Source: Pseudoalteromonas sp. G4
GTDB taxonomy: Bacteria > Pseudomonadota > Gammaproteobacteria > Enterobacterales > Alteromonadaceae
Direction: 5' to 3'
Assembly: GCF_028875915.1 (NCBI RefSeq)
Contig: NZ_JAPEHW010000023.1
Span: 1 to 46,519, forward strand
DNA: 46,519 nt
The stretch's first letter is position 1. The number at the start of each line of letters is the position of its first letter. The notes beneath the pieces were generated by a model that had not been told where the DNA came from, did not search any database, and was given only the letters and a program-made list of their open reading frames with translations. This document shows, piece by piece, positions 9,489 through 18,764 of this stretch. A program made the translations under genes and the position numbers.

Positions 9489-10094
9489 ATGCGTACGTTG
9501 CTGTTGCTGCTATTTTTTTGCTCTCAGCTGAGCGCATTAGAATGGCAGCAAGTTAAAAACAAACAAGGGATTGAAGTTTATCAGCAAGCATTACCAAACG
9601 GACTGCTTAAACTAAAAGCCACCACTTTAACCGAAGGATGCTTAGCATCCTTTGAGTCATTATTATTTGATACCCAACATGCGGATAAATGGCTAAGTAA
9701 TGTGCAAAGCGTTACGGTACTTGAATCACCATCACCCGATGAACATATAGTACATACGAGGTTTAATGCGCCTTGGCCGATTAAAAACCGTGATATGGTG
9801 ACGTATTCACGTATATTTCGAACTTCTAATTCGCAAACGCAAATAGGCATTCAAGCTGCACCGAATGTTTACCCAATACAAGATAATTACATTCGTATTG
9901 AGCATGTTGAAGCGAGTTGGGTGATTAATCAACGTAGTCAAAATTCAATTTCGATTGAGTACCAAGCGTTTGCGGATCCTGCAGGTAAAATTCCTCACTG
10001 GCTAGGCAATTCTGTCGCTAAATCAAACGTGTTTAATACCTTCAAAAAAATGAGAGAGCGGCTTAAGTTATATTCCTGCGTTAAAACAGCCTAG
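9489..10094 (+). CDS. Exported START-domain-like protein
   Basis: 201 residues from the ATG at 9489, just after the CYTH-CHAD stop. The first 17 residues form a signal peptide (LLLLLFFCSQLSALE). The rest matches the START/SRPBCC lipid-binding fold seen in small periplasmic proteins: VKNKQGIEVYQQ near the start, the central FNAPWPIKNRDMVTYSRI, and a C-terminal helix (SVAKSNVFNTFKKMRERL). Such proteins have a hydrophobic cavity, but the ligand and role are not known. The 1-bp spacing suggests one transcript with the upstream gene. Confidence 0.82.
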   Translation: MRTLLLLLFFCSQLSALEWQQVKNKQGIEVYQQALPNGLLKLKATTLTEGCLASFESLLFDTQHADKWLSNVQSVTVLESPSPDEHIVHTRFNAPWPIKNRDMVTYSRIFRTSNSQTQIGIQAAPNVYPIQDNYIRIEHVEASWVINQRSQNSISIEYQAFADPAGKIPHWLGNSVAKSNVFNTFKKMRERLKLYSCVKTA

Positions 10095-10106
10095 GTCAAA
10101 TATTAA

Positions 10107-10811
10107 CTACTTCGCAATATGCATATTAACGATGCCATTGTTCTCTTGTGACTGGCTTGAGCCGAAGTTGTGCTTAGTTATAAATTGAGACAAACGATGT
10201 GTAAAAAGATGTGATGATTCAAAATTATCAGCAAATTCATAATTTACTTGGCATATGCTGGTGCGGCATTTAATGTTATTAAGTTTTACATCATCTATAA
10301 AGTCGTGAGTGCTAAAAAAATCGCTCAGTAACGCTTCGCTGTTTTCAGCCCAGTTATCATCACGTGTTTGTTGTTCAAACTGCAAAGCTAAATTAAAGCC
10401 GTCACTGCCCTCATTTAGCAAAGTGTCAATTTGTTGTTGCATTTGTTGCTCTAGCTCAGCAACTTTTTGTTTTATTAAATTTTGCGATTGTTGTGTAACT
10501 TCTTCAATAAGCTGCTCTTGTTTTTGAGTTGTGGCAGCAAGTTGATCTTCTAGCAATATTACCTTTTCAATAAGCGCTGATTTAGAAAGTGTACTTAGGG
10601 TGTTTTCTAAGGATTTTGTTGTGTTTTTCAACGCGCTTTCTAATGGTTGTTGGGTTTGCGAAAACCCTTGGTTAATTGATTTTTCACTATTTTTGAGAGT
10701 GTGTTCTAGTGTTTGTGTACTTTGCTGTAGATGCTCGGAATGAAAAAACGTTGAAACAACAAAAAAGCTCAATGCGCCAAGTACAAACGCAACTACATAC
10801 CCTTTACTCAT
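10107..10811 (-). CDS. Unknown single-span membrane protein with coiled coil
   Basis: 234 residues from the ATG at 10811, which has AAGGAG 7 bp upstream; a TTG just before it is unlikely. One N-terminal membrane helix (about 5-23) is followed by a long Gln/Ser/Lys-rich coiled coil (about 30-130) and a compact C-terminal domain (about 145-234) with two cysteines (KCRTSICQVNYEF) that could form a disulfide in the periplasm. I do not recognise the family. The gene converges on the START-like gene, and the unknown membrane-protein gene upstream lies on the same strand 57 bp away. Confidence 0.75.
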   Translation of the reverse strand: MSKGYVVAFVLGALSFFVVSTFFHSEHLQQSTQTLEHTLKNSEKSINQGFSQTQQPLESALKNTTKSLENTLSTLSKSALIEKVILLEDQLAATTQKQEQLIEEVTQQSQNLIKQKVAELEQQMQQQIDTLLNEGSDGFNLALQFEQQTRDDNWAENSEALLSDFFSTHDFIDDVKLNNIKCRTSICQVNYEFADNFESSHLFTHRLSQFITKHNFGSSQSQENNGIVNMHIAK

Positions 10812-10868
10812 CAAAGTACTCCTTGTTTAGAAGATGTTTTTATACTCAATTTGTGGTGGAAAGTCTAA

Positions 10869-11813
10869 TCAGCGAATTTCACCACCACTCAGTGGATAGT
10901 GATTGCCAAAATGTGAAGCGAGCTCTGAAAACCCGAGCACATGGGCGCGTTGTTTTTTATCGTTTTCAAAAATGATTAAATCTGCACTCATTAGCGGACG
11001 TGAGATATCCTCATCGAGGATTTCATATACCACAAAATTTTGATTGTCTACGGCAACGAGTTTTAGTTGATAGGATTGCTTGGTTTGCGGGTTTGTTACG
11101 CTTGATATCAGTGAGAGTTCATGTGGCGATTGTTCAAATTCTACCACCAGTAACTTTTCTGTGAAGTTAATTGATAATTGATTTGTGGTTATTTTACGTT
11201 TTGCTATTTGGTTAATCTTGCTAATGGAGCCATTTATTGGTTGCTCCGCTATAGTTAAAACGACGTTTGTATTTTCTGTAATTACCGCAGGGATTACTTG
11301 TTCATTTAAAACCGCTATTTTAAGTTGACTTGACGCCAAGTTTTCGTCTTCTAATACACGGATCATCGCTTTTTCACCATTTTCACTGAGGCTTAAGTAA
11401 CCAAACTCAAAAGTATGCATCCGTGAATAACTAGGTGCTGTTACGATAAAGGTTTTAGCTACTTGATAATCTTGCCAATAATTAAATAAAGATGATTGTG
11501 CAAGAGCGATATCAGATTGTTCTGATTTTGCCTTTATTTTATCAAGATGCATTAAAAACTGGCTACGTTGCCATGTATTAACACCAGTTAAATACATAAC
11601 CATCATATAAATAATAAACAAACCTGTTTTTAGAATAAAAGGATGTAGTTGTTGCACACTGGCTATGTCTATCATGATGAGGGCTAGAAAGACGACACAA
11701 TGGACAACGTAAACAATTGCTGGGGTAGTGAGGTAAGGTTTGGCAAGGCGCGCTATTCTGTCTTGGTCACTATGGTTTGTTATTTCAGGGTAATGTTTGA
11801 TTGAAAGGTACAT
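10869..11813 (-). CDS. Unknown protein with two membrane helices and a cytoplasmic domain
   Basis: 314 residues from the ATG at 11813 (GGTGA upstream); a GTG at 11840 would add nine residues. Two close membrane helices (about residues 30-50 and 60-80) form a hairpin, followed by a coiled stretch and a mostly beta domain of about 200 residues. No motif is clear enough to name. The beta-rich tail (AKRKITTNQLSINFTEKLLVVEF) recalls PilZ-like barrels, but the RxxxR and D/NxSxxG motifs needed for cyclic di-GMP binding are not visible. Confidence 0.7.
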   Translation of the reverse strand: MYLSIKHYPEITNHSDQDRIARLAKPYLTTPAIVYVVHCVVFLALIMIDIASVQQLHPFILKTGLFIIYMMVMYLTGVNTWQRSQFLMHLDKIKAKSEQSDIALAQSSLFNYWQDYQVAKTFIVTAPSYSRMHTFEFGYLSLSENGEKAMIRVLEDENLASSQLKIAVLNEQVIPAVITENTNVVLTIAEQPINGSISKINQIAKRKITTNQLSINFTEKLLVVEFEQSPHELSLISSVTNPQTKQSYQLKLVAVDNQNFVVYEILDEDISRPLMSADLIIFENDKKQRAHVLGFSELASHFGNHYPLSGGEIR

Positions 11814-11883
11814 AACTTCACCGTGTAGTTTCTTTATCACTTGTTAGAGCGGTTATCATAGCAACTTACTGAATTTTAGGCAT

Positions 11884-11909
11884 AAAAAAAGCGCCAGTGG
11901 CGCTTTTTC
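11884..11909. terminator. Terminator after metK
   Basis: GCGCCAGTGGCGC hairpin flanked by seven A and five T. It can end metK (minus strand). Confidence 0.85.
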
Positions 11910-11924
11910 TCAATCAGACGGTTA

Positions 11925-13112
11925 TTATAAACCAGCAGCGGCGCGAAGAGCGTCTGCTTTGTCTGTTTTTTCCCAGCTAAATGCTGTGAATGTATCTTCA
12001 CCTACTGTCATTTCGAACGGCTCACGACCGAAGTGACCATATGCTGCAGTCATTTGGTACATTGGGTGAAGTAGGTCAAGCATCTTAGTGATACCGTAAG
12101 GACGTAAGTCGAAGTGCTCACGTACTAGCTCTACTAATTTCTCTTCAGAGATTTTGCCTGTGCCGAATGTATCAACTGTGATTGACGTTGGCTCAGCAAC
12201 ACCGATAGCGTAAGAAACTTGGATTTCACACTTATCAGCAAGGCCAGCTGCAACAATGTTCTTAGCAACATAACGACCCGCGTATGCCGCAGAGCGGTCA
12301 ACTTTTGATGGATCTTTACCAGAGAATGCACCACCACCGTGACGTGCCATACCACCGTATGTATCTACGATGATTTTACGACCTGTAAGACCACAGTCAC
12401 CAACAGGGCCACCGATTACGAAACGACCAGTTGGGTTAATAAAGTATTTAGTGTCTTCAGTTAAAAGCTCAGCAGGTAGCGTGTGCTTAATAATGTTTTC
12501 CATTACAGCATCTACTAATGCGTCTTGCTCGATGTCTGGGTTGTGCTGAGTAGATAGTACAACCGCATCAATTGCAACAGGCTTACCGTCTTCATAAACA
12601 AAGGTTACCTGAGATTTTGCATCAGGACGTAACCAAGGAAGAATACCTGATTTACGCGCTTCTGCTTGACGCTCTACAAGTAAATGAGAGTAGTAAAGAG
12701 GAGCAGGCATTAATGTTGGTGTTTCATTCGTAGCGTAACCAAACATTAAACCTTGGTCACCAGCACCTTGCTCTTCAGGCTTAGTGCGGTCAACACCTTG
12801 TGCAATTTCAGGTGATTGTTGACCAATTAGGTTCATGATGCCACATGTGTCACCGTCAAAACCTACGTCAGATGATGTGTAACCGATATCTGTGATTACT
12901 TTACGTGTGATTGACTCAAGGTCTACCCATGCATCTGTTGAAATTTCACCAGAGATAATTGCAACACCTGTTTTAACCATTGTTTCACAGGCAACACGCG
13001 CATGTTTATCTTGTGTGATAATTGCGTCTAAAACCGCATCAGAAATTTGGTCAGCGATTTTATCCGGATGACCCTCAGATACTGACTCAGAAGTAAATAA
13101 AGTTCTTGCCAT
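11925..13112 (-). CDS. metK: S-adenosylmethionine synthase
   Basis: 395 residues. It makes S-adenosylmethionine from methionine and ATP in the cytoplasm as a tetramer. The family N-terminus [18 protein letters not shown] is present, as are [12 protein letters not shown] (methionine loop) and the ATP-binding [16 protein letters not shown]. The start is placed at 13112 because [10 protein letters not shown] aligns with the E. coli start; an upstream GTG would add five residues. It is transcribed away from tkt, and the 337 bp between them holds a MetJ-like box and two palindromes. Confidence 0.98.
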   Translation of the reverse strand: MARTLFTSESVSEGHPDKIADQISDAVLDAIITQDKHARVACETMVKTGVAIISGEISTDAWVDLESITRKVITDIGYTSSDVGFDGDTCGIMNLIGQQSPEIAQGVDRTKPEEQGAGDQGLMFGYATNETPTLMPAPLYYSHLLVERQAEARKSGILPWLRPDAKSQVTFVYEDGKPVAIDAVVLSTQHNPDIEQDALVDAVMENIIKHTLPAELLTEDTKYFINPTGRFVIGGPVGDCGLTGRKIIVDTYGGMARHGGGAFSGKDPSKVDRSAAYAGRYVAKNIVAAGLADKCEIQVSYAIGVAEPTSITVDTFGTGKISEEKLVELVREHFDLRPYGITKMLDLLHPMYQMTAAYGHFGREPFEMTVGEDTFTAFSWEKTDKADALRAAAGL

Positions 13113-13218
13113 GGTATTTCTACTCACTCACAAAAAATGCGCGTTGCCACAAGGATTTGCGCAGGTTAAATTAAATGGTCGAGTATTCTATCGAATATCG
13201 ACGCAGCAAACAATAACT

Positions 13219-13234
13219 TTACGCCTAGACGTCT
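13219..13234. promoter_or_regulatory. MetJ-box-like tandem repeat upstream of metK
   Basis: TTACGCCT followed by AGACGTCT. The second 8-mer is a perfect met box and the first matches it at 5 of 8 positions. MetJ with S-adenosylmethionine binds tandem AGACGTCT units, and metK is a known MetJ target in enterics. The site is 107 bp before the metK start. Confidence 0.55.
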
Positions 13235-13357
13235 AAAAAAAATTAAAAGTGAAATTTCTTCACCGATACTAGGCTGTTTTGTGCATAAAGAAGCTAGATT
13301 ATAGACGGTTTTCCATTGCTCCGCGTGTGCTAATAGGTAAGAATAGAGCTGCGTGGG

Positions 13358-13407
13358 TACATTGACCAATGCGTACTTAAATAAATCAGTATTTATTGGC
13401 CAATGTA
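13358..13407. promoter_or_regulatory. Two copies of palindrome ATTGRCCAAT upstream of tkt
   Basis: ATTGACCAAT at 13361-13370 and ATTGGCCAAT at 13395-13404 are each near-palindromes, 34 bp apart. Together they form a larger inverted repeat (TACATTG..CCAAT with ATTGG..CAATGTA, one mismatch). They end about 43 bp before the tkt start, so they may be operators or a leader hairpin. No known regulator is recognised. The rest of the 337-bp metK-tkt gap shows nothing else clear. Confidence 0.4.
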
Positions 13408-13449
13408 TCCAAATTATGACAGCAAACAAATAATGAGGTAGGAAAATCC

Positions 13450-15441
13450 ATGCCGTCACGTAAAGAACTAGCAAATGCTATTCGCGTTCTATCTATGGAC
13501 GCAGTGCAACAGGCCAAGTCTGGCCACCCAGGTGCCCCTATGGGTATGGCAGACATTGCTGAAGTGCTATGGCGCGACTATTTAAACCATAATCCAGCAA
13601 ACCCTGATTGGGCTGATCGCGACCGATTTATTCTGTCAAACGGTCACGGCTCAATGCTAATTTATTCTTTACTGCATTTATCTGGCTATGATCTTCCAAT
13701 TGAGGAAATTAAAAACTTCCGTCAAATGCACTCTAAAACACCGGGTCACCCTGAATACGGTTATGCACCGGGTGTTGAAACAACGACTGGTCCATTAGGT
13801 CAAGGCATTACTAACGCAGTCGGTATGGCAATTGCTGAAAAAGCCCTTGCGCACCAGTTTAACCGTGAAGGTCACGATATTGTTGATCACTTCACTTACT
13901 GTTTCCTTGGTGATGGTTGCCTTATGGAAGGTATCTCTCACGAAGCGTGTTCGCTAGCAGGCACTTTAGGTTTAGGTAAGCTAGTTGCGTTTTGGGATGA
14001 CAACGGTATTTCAATCGATGGTGAAGTAGAAGGTTGGTTCACTGACGATACAGCGGCACGTTTTGAATCTTACGGTTGGCATGTTGTACGTAATGTAGAT
14101 GGCCACGATAGCGAAGCTATTCGCGCAGCTATCGATGAAGCGCGTGCTGAAACTGGCAAGCCAACATTAATCTGTTGTAAAACAGTCATTGGTTACGGTT
14201 CACCAAATAAATCAGGCAGCCACGACTGTCACGGTGCACCATTAGGTGATGCTGAAATTCAAGCTGCACGTGAATTCTTAAACTGGGAGCACGGTGCATT
14301 TGATATCCCAGCTGATATTTATGCTGATTGGAATGCAGTTGAAGCGGGTACTGCTAAAGAAGCATCTTGGACTGAAAAGTTTGATGCGTATAAGGTGGCT
14401 TTTCCTGAACTAGCGGCAGAATTTGAACGTCGTCAAAAAGGTGAGTTACCAGCAGATTGGGCTGAAAAGTCACAAGCTTATATTGAAGGCCTTCAGGCAA
14501 ACCCTGAAAACCCAGCGACACGTAAAGCATCACAAAATGCGCTAAACGCATTTGGCCCTATGCTACCTGAGTTTATGGGCGGTTCTGCTGACCTTGCAGG
14601 CTCAAACCTTACACTTTGGGAAGGTTCAAAAGGCTTAACAGCAAACGACGCATCAGGTAACTACATCTTCTACGGTGTGCGTGAATTTGGTATGTCGGCA
14701 ATTATGAATGGCATTGCGCTGCATAAAGGCTTTATTCCTTACGGTGCTACGTTCTTAATGTTTATGGAATATGCGCGTAACGCAGTACGTATGGCGGCGC
14801 TTATGAAGCAACCTTCAATTTTTGTGTACACCCACGATTCAATCGGTCTAGGCGAAGATGGTCCTACGCACCAACCAGTTGAGCAGCTAGCAAGCATGCG
14901 TTTAACGCCAAACCTAGTTAACTGGCGCCCATGTGACCAAGTTGAGTCTGCAATTGCATGGCAAGATGCTATTGAACGTAAAGATGGCCCAACATCACTT
15001 GTATTTACTCGTCAGGGCTTACAACAACAAGCGCGTACAGCTGAGCAATTAGCGAATGTACGTAAAGGTGGTTACGTATTAAGCTGTGATGGTGAGCCTG
15101 AGATTATTCTTATTGCAACAGGTTCTGAAGTTGAGCTTTCAATGCAAGCAGCAGCTGAACTTCGCGCTCAAGGTAAAAAAGTACGTGTTGTTTCTATGCC
15201 GTCAACTGATTTATTTGATGCACAAGATGCGGCTTATAAAGAGTCTGTACTGCCAAGTGCAGTAACTAAGCGTGTTGCAGTAGAAGCGGGCATTGAAGAT
15301 TACTGGTACAAGTACGTTGGTCTAAATGGTGCAGTTGTAGGTATGACAACATTTGGTGAGTCAGCGCCTGCAAATGAGCTATTTAAGCACTTCGGTTTTA
15401 CGGTTGAAAATATCGTAGCGAAAGCAAACCAGCTCGTATAA
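13450..15441 (+). CDS. tkt: Transketolase
   Basis: 663 residues, the usual length. It moves two-carbon units between sugar phosphates in the pentose phosphate pathway using thiamine diphosphate. The N-terminal cofactor domain has [18 protein letters not shown] and the GDGCLMEG motif; the middle domain has the catalytic Glu region ([12 protein letters not shown]) and [16 protein letters not shown]; the C-terminal domain is complete. GAGGTAGG precedes the ATG. It is one of several carbon-metabolism genes in this part of the window, though separated from epd by two short units. Confidence 0.98.
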   Translation: MPSRKELANAIRVLSMDAVQQAKSGHPGAPMGMADIAEVLWRDYLNHNPANPDWADRDRFILSNGHGSMLIYSLLHLSGYDLPIEEIKNFRQMHSKTPGHPEYGYAPGVETTTGPLGQGITNAVGMAIAEKALAHQFNREGHDIVDHFTYCFLGDGCLMEGISHEACSLAGTLGLGKLVAFWDDNGISIDGEVEGWFTDDTAARFESYGWHVVRNVDGHDSEAIRAAIDEARAETGKPTLICCKTVIGYGSPNKSGSHDCHGAPLGDAEIQAAREFLNWEHGAFDIPADIYADWNAVEAGTAKEASWTEKFDAYKVAFPELAAEFERRQKGELPADWAEKSQAYIEGLQANPENPATRKASQNALNAFGPMLPEFMGGSADLAGSNLTLWEGSKGLTANDASGNYIFYGVREFGMSAIMNGIALHKGFIPYGATFLMFMEYARNAVRMAALMKQPSIFVYTHDSIGLGEDGPTHQPVEQLASMRLTPNLVNWRPCDQVESAIAWQDAIERKDGPTSLVFTRQGLQQQARTAEQLANVRKGGYVLSCDGEPEIILIATGSEVELSMQAAAELRAQGKKVRVVSMPSTDLFDAQDAAYKESVLPSAVTKRVAVEAGIEDYWYKYVGLNGAVVGMTTFGESAPANELFKHFGFTVENIVAKANQLV

Positions 15442-15464
15442 TTGCAAAAAAAGCTATAATAATC

Positions 15465-15492
15465 AAAAGCGATGCAAATGCATCGCTTTTTT
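15465..15492 (+). terminator. Terminator after tkt
   Basis: AAAAGCGATGC loop AAAT GCATCGCTTTT, an 11-bp perfect stem ending in a T-run. Confidence 0.9.
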
Positions 15493-15624
15493 GATCTAGC
15501 GCAATAGATTCCTCTTTGATAACGATTCTTAATTATAAAAACTGATTTAGATCAAACTCCCCAAAGCAGTCCTCTTGCTAAAATTTAAGCAACTTTTGAT
15601 AGGTATAAAAACGAGGAAAGGGAG

Positions 15625-16257
15625 ATGGTTACCTCTGAACAAAATGCACCTGAACTTGTTTGTGGTGCAGATCCCGTACAAGCAAATATTACCTCTTTTG
15701 CGCAACGTGCACATGAAAAAGCACTGACAGAACAGCTCATTCAACAGAAGAAGTTGTTGTTAGAAAAGCAGCAGCAATTTGAGCAACTACAAAATGATCA
15801 TGAAATGATTATTAAACATGTTCAAATTATTGAACGTGAGTGGGAAAACTCAAATGCCATGCTTGAAACATTAATGGAGCAGTTATCAGACGCTAAGAAA
15901 AAACCAAGCGATGAACTGACTGCTCAGCTGCATGATTTACAGCAACAGGTTGAAGAAGCCAATATGAGCAAATCGGTAATGAAACATCATTGTCGAGAGC
16001 TCAATGAACGTAATGAAGAACTAAACGCGCTAATTAAAGACTCACTTCATAGTGTGGAAGATCTAAAGACGAAAGCGCAGCAGCAAGCTGATGTCATTAA
16101 TCAACTACGTGCTGAAAATGTGACATTAAAGCAGCAAAATATCTCACAAGCTGAAAAATTAAAGCGCCAAGAAGGGCAGCTAACCGAAGCGCTTCATGGT
16201 TATTACAGTGATGTAATGAATAAACATAAAAAGTTAAGCAAAAATCTGCCAAGATAA
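15625..16257 (+). CDS. Unknown cytoplasmic coiled-coil protein
   Basis: 210 residues with AGGGAG ahead of the ATG. After about 30 residues of low structure, nearly all of it (about 30-200) is predicted by eye to be long heptad-rich helices with many Gln, Glu, Lys and Leu, like the family of tropomyosin-like or SMC-hinge-free coiled coils. No membrane segment, signal or enzyme motif is seen. It stands alone between two terminators, so its context gives no role. Confidence 0.75.
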   Translation: MVTSEQNAPELVCGADPVQANITSFAQRAHEKALTEQLIQQKKLLLEKQQQFEQLQNDHEMIIKHVQIIEREWENSNAMLETLMEQLSDAKKKPSDELTAQLHDLQQQVEEANMSKSVMKHHCRELNERNEELNALIKDSLHSVEDLKTKAQQQADVINQLRAENVTLKQQNISQAEKLKRQEGQLTEALHGYYSDVMNKHKKLSKNLPR

Positions 16258-16276
16258 TTCATTTGTTACCCAGCCC

Positions 16277-16303
16277 AAAATGGCGCCTTTGGCGCCATTT
16301 TTT
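16277..16303 (+). terminator. Terminator after the coiled-coil gene
   Basis: TGGCGCC loop TTT GGCGCCA flanked by A and T runs: a strong GC-rich hairpin. Confidence 0.9.
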
Positions 16304-16367
16304 ATTGCTTTTATATAGATTGTATACGTATTATATATAAATCGTATATTTTGGTTTGAATAAAGCT

Positions 16368-16571
16368 ATGGGTATTGTGAAAATTTCCGATCAATTACAT
16401 GATGAAATTCGTCATGCTAGCACCGTAATGGTTCGTTCTATCAACTCTCAAGCTGAATTTTGGATAAAAGTAGGGCGACTTGCTGAGCGTAATCCAAATT
16501 TGACCTTTGCTGAAATAATGGAAAAGGAGTTGTTACGCGAAGTAGCGTTACAAGGAACAAGTAATGAGTGA
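16368..16571 (+). CDS. ParD-like antitoxin-family protein, coupled to map
   Basis: 67 residues from the ATG at 16368; a TTG at 16356 would add four. The sequence KISDQLHDEIRHASTVMVRSINSQAEFW matches the ParD-like family (PF11903), a ribbon-helix-helix-like fold related to antitoxins. Its last 8 bp overlap the start of a methionine aminopeptidase gene rather than a toxin gene. The upstream sequence contains two related AT-rich half-sites (TTGTATAC and ATCGTATA), which could be an autoregulatory operator, as is common for RHH proteins; this is speculative. Confidence 0.75.
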   Translation: MGIVKISDQLHDEIRHASTVMVRSINSQAEFWIKVGRLAERNPNLTFAEIMEKELLREVALQGTSNE

Positions 16572-17349
16572 AATAATAATTAAAAACCCATCTGAAATAG
16601 CGTTCATGCGAACATCAGGGCAATTGCTTGCTAAAGTATTCGAAGCTTTAGATGACTATATTGCAATTGGTCAATCGACTTTAGATATCAATAATTTTGT
16701 TGAGGACTTCATTACCAATACGTTAAATGCACGTCCCGCAAGTAAAGGCCAATATGGCTTTAAATATGTACTCAATCCATCGATAAATGAAGTAGTTTGT
16801 CACGGTGTACCCAGTAGCACAGAAAAGCTTAAAAATGGCGACATCATAAATATTGATATTACCTTAGAGAAAAATGGCTTTATTGCTGATAGCAGTAAAA
16901 TGTACTGTATTGGCGATGTAACGCCTTTAGCAAAACGCTTGGTTGATACATCTTATGAGGCACTTTGGCTTGCGATAAAACAGGTAAAACCGGGTGCAAA
17001 GCTGGGCGACATCGGCGCGGTAATTCAACAACATGCAGAGCAACGAGGGTATACCGTCGTAAGAGAGTATTGCGGTCATGGTATTGGTCAGCAAATGCAT
17101 GAAGCACCTGAAGTACTTCATTTTGGTAAAAAAGGTAGCGGTGTGACTCTTCAAGAAGGCATGACGTTTACAATCGAGCCAATGATTAACCAAGGTACAT
17201 CAAAAACCAAAACCCTATCCAATGGTTGGACTGTAGTTACCCGAGATAAAAAACTATCAGCGCAATGGGAACATACTATTTTAGTCACCAAAGACGGCTT
17301 TGAAGTGCTAACTTTACGCCAAGAAGAAAAGTTGCAAATGAACGACTAA
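16564..17349 (+). CDS. map: Type I methionine aminopeptidase
   Basis: 261 residues, the size of E. coli MAP. It removes the initiator methionine from new proteins. The five metal ligands are present in order: Asp in NIDIT, Asp in ADSSK, His in GHGIG, Glu in TIEPM and Glu in WEHT. The usual GDTSKMF is ADSSKMY here. It starts inside the ParD-like gene (8-bp overlap), so the two are translated together. The main housekeeping copy usually lies beside rpsB; this is probably a second, accessory copy. Confidence 0.93.
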   Translation: MSEIIIKNPSEIAFMRTSGQLLAKVFEALDDYIAIGQSTLDINNFVEDFITNTLNARPASKGQYGFKYVLNPSINEVVCHGVPSSTEKLKNGDIINIDITLEKNGFIADSSKMYCIGDVTPLAKRLVDTSYEALWLAIKQVKPGAKLGDIGAVIQQHAEQRGYTVVREYCGHGIGQQMHEAPEVLHFGKKGSGVTLQEGMTFTIEPMINQGTSKTKTLSNGWTVVTRDKKLSAQWEHTILVTKDGFEVLTLRQEEKLQMND

Positions 17350-17375
17350 ATCTAAAGCTTTTTTTAGATGACTTT

Positions 17376-17399
17376 AAAAGCCTAAATTAGGCTTTTTTT
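17376..17399 (+). terminator. Terminator after map
   Basis: AAAAGCCTAAATTAGGCTTTTTTT hairpin with U-tract, preceded by a weaker hairpin (ATCTAAA with TTTAGAT) at 17350-17369. Confidence 0.8.
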
Positions 17400-17451
17400 G
17401 TGTTTTTTATAGTACGTATTTAGCACTAAATTGACGTAATAAATTTAGGGA

Positions 17452-17464
17452 AACCGGTGTCATT
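17452..17464. promoter_or_regulatory. Operator-like repeat AACCGGTGTCATT, copy 1
   Basis: This 13-bp sequence recurs exactly at 17551-17563, 99 bp away, in the 339-bp gap before epd. ACCGGT is a CG-centred palindrome as in LacI-family operators. Copy 1 may be an upstream site for DNA looping. Binding and regulator are inferred. Confidence 0.4.
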
Positions 17465-17550
17465 TTTAACGGAGAAATTAAAATCACATTTTTCTAAAAA
17501 TCTTCATGAAACTTGCGAAATTACTGGATCCCTTGATATACCTAGGAAGT

Positions 17551-17563
17551 AACCGGTGTCATT
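17551..17563. promoter_or_regulatory. Operator-like repeat AACCGGTGTCATT, copy 2
   Basis: Exact second copy of the repeat at 17452-17464, lying 125 bp before the epd ATG and close to the likely promoter. Apart from these two repeats and the terminator the gap shows only AT-rich leader sequence. Confidence 0.4.
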
Positions 17564-17688
17564 ATATTTGCTAATCCAAGAATAAATTTTTTTCACTATC
17601 GAAATCAATTTCTTTGTTTTAGAATAACCGCCATTAACCCTCTCACCACTTGTGAAAAGTGCATTGCACTGTTAGGAAAAACAACTTA

Positions 17689-18702
17689 ATGGCAATCAAA
17701 ATTGCAATTAATGGTTTTGGTCGAATCGGACGAAATATCGTAAGAGCTTTATACGAAGCAGGTCGCACTAACGACATTCAAATTGTAGCGATTAATGAGT
17801 TAGCAGACGCTAAAGGTATCGCGCATTTATTAAAATACGACACCTCTCATGGTCGTTTTAAGTTTCCTGTGCAATTAAAACAAGATGCCATTACGGTTAA
17901 TGGTGACTTAATTCAGTTATTCGCCGAAGAAAATCCAAGCGAACTGCCTTGGGGTTTATTAGATATCGACGTAGTGCTTGAATGCACAGGTGTATATCAC
18001 TCACGTGAACATGCTGAACTTCATTTAAATGCTGGCGCTAAAAAGGTGTTGTTCTCGCAACCCGCCGATGCTGATATGGATGCCACCATTGTATTTGGCA
18101 TAAACGACGGTGAACTAAAAGCTGAACACACCATAGTATCTAACGGTTCGTGTACCACTAACTGTATTGTGCCAGTGATTAAAGTACTTGATGATGCGTT
18201 TGGTATTGAGTCAGGTGCAATTACTACCATTCACGCATCAATGCATGACCAGCAAGTAATTGACGCCTATCACAGTGATCTTCGTCGTACCCGTGCCGCA
18301 AGCCAATCGATTATTCCGGTTGATACTAAATTAGCGCGTGGTATCGAACGTATTTTGCCTAAATTTAAAAGCAGGTTTGAAGCCATTGCGGTACGAGTGC
18401 CTACCATCAATGTGACTGCTATGGATTTAAGTGTCACCCTTAATACTGATGTAACAATTGAAACGGTTAATAAAGTACTTTCAGATGCAGAGCATCAACA
18501 CTTGGCCGGTATTATTAGTTATACCGAAGAGCCACTGGTATCGGTTGATTTTAATCACGATAGCCATTCGTCGATTATCGATGGTACGCAAACCCGTGTA
18601 AGCCACAAGCGCTTAGTAAAAATCTTAGCTTGGTGCGATAACGAATGGGGTTTTGCCAACCGTATGCTAGATACTGCCGAAGCGATGGCACTAAAAAGTT
18701 AG
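17689..18702 (+). CDS. epd: Erythrose-4-phosphate dehydrogenase
   Basis: 337 residues from the ATG at 17689 ([16 protein letters not shown]). It oxidises erythrose 4-phosphate to 4-phosphoerythronate for pyridoxal phosphate synthesis. The Rossmann fold, catalytic Cys in SNGSCTTNC and the C-terminal [15 protein letters not shown] are present. Several stretches ([28 protein letters not shown] IDGTQTRVS) follow Epd more closely than GapA, and the order epd-pgk-fba is the classic one. SNGSC replaces the usual SNASC. A glyceraldehyde-3-phosphate role is the main alternative but less likely. Confidence 0.93.
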   Translation: MAIKIAINGFGRIGRNIVRALYEAGRTNDIQIVAINELADAKGIAHLLKYDTSHGRFKFPVQLKQDAITVNGDLIQLFAEENPSELPWGLLDIDVVLECTGVYHSREHAELHLNAGAKKVLFSQPADADMDATIVFGINDGELKAEHTIVSNGSCTTNCIVPVIKVLDDAFGIESGAITTIHASMHDQQVIDAYHSDLRRTRAASQSIIPVDTKLARGIERILPKFKSRFEAIAVRVPTINVTAMDLSVTLNTDVTIETVNKVLSDAEHQHLAGIISYTEEPLVSVDFNHDSHSSIIDGTQTRVSHKRLVKILAWCDNEWGFANRMLDTAEAMALKS

Positions 18703-18710
18703 ATTTAGAT

Positions 18711-18746
18711 AACCGTGAGTTTGCCAACAAATTTGCGGTTTTTTTA
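18711..18746 (+). terminator. Possible attenuating terminator between epd and pgk
   Basis: CCGTGAGTTTG, loop CCAA, CAAATTTGCGG then seven T. The stem needs several G-U pairs, so it should be leaky. It may lower pgk expression from the epd promoter or mark a second promoter. Confidence 0.5.
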
Positions 18747-18764
18747 TGTTAAAGGAGAGCTCAA

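Noticed and set aside
10709..10975. Plus-strand frame between the two unknown membrane proteins
   Set aside because: It overlaps the starts and ends of two minus-strand genes that have better composition and ribosome sites.
10869..11813. PilZ domain cyclic di-GMP receptor
   Set aside because: The beta-rich tail looks similar, but the RxxxR and D/NxSxxG motifs are not visible.
13166..13474. Minus-strand frame of 102 codons across the metK-tkt gap
   Set aside because: It overlaps the start of tkt, covers both putative operators, has no ribosome site and resembles no family.
16368..17349. Classical type II toxin-antitoxin pair
   Set aside because: The second gene has all five metal ligands of methionine aminopeptidase and is not a ParE-type toxin.
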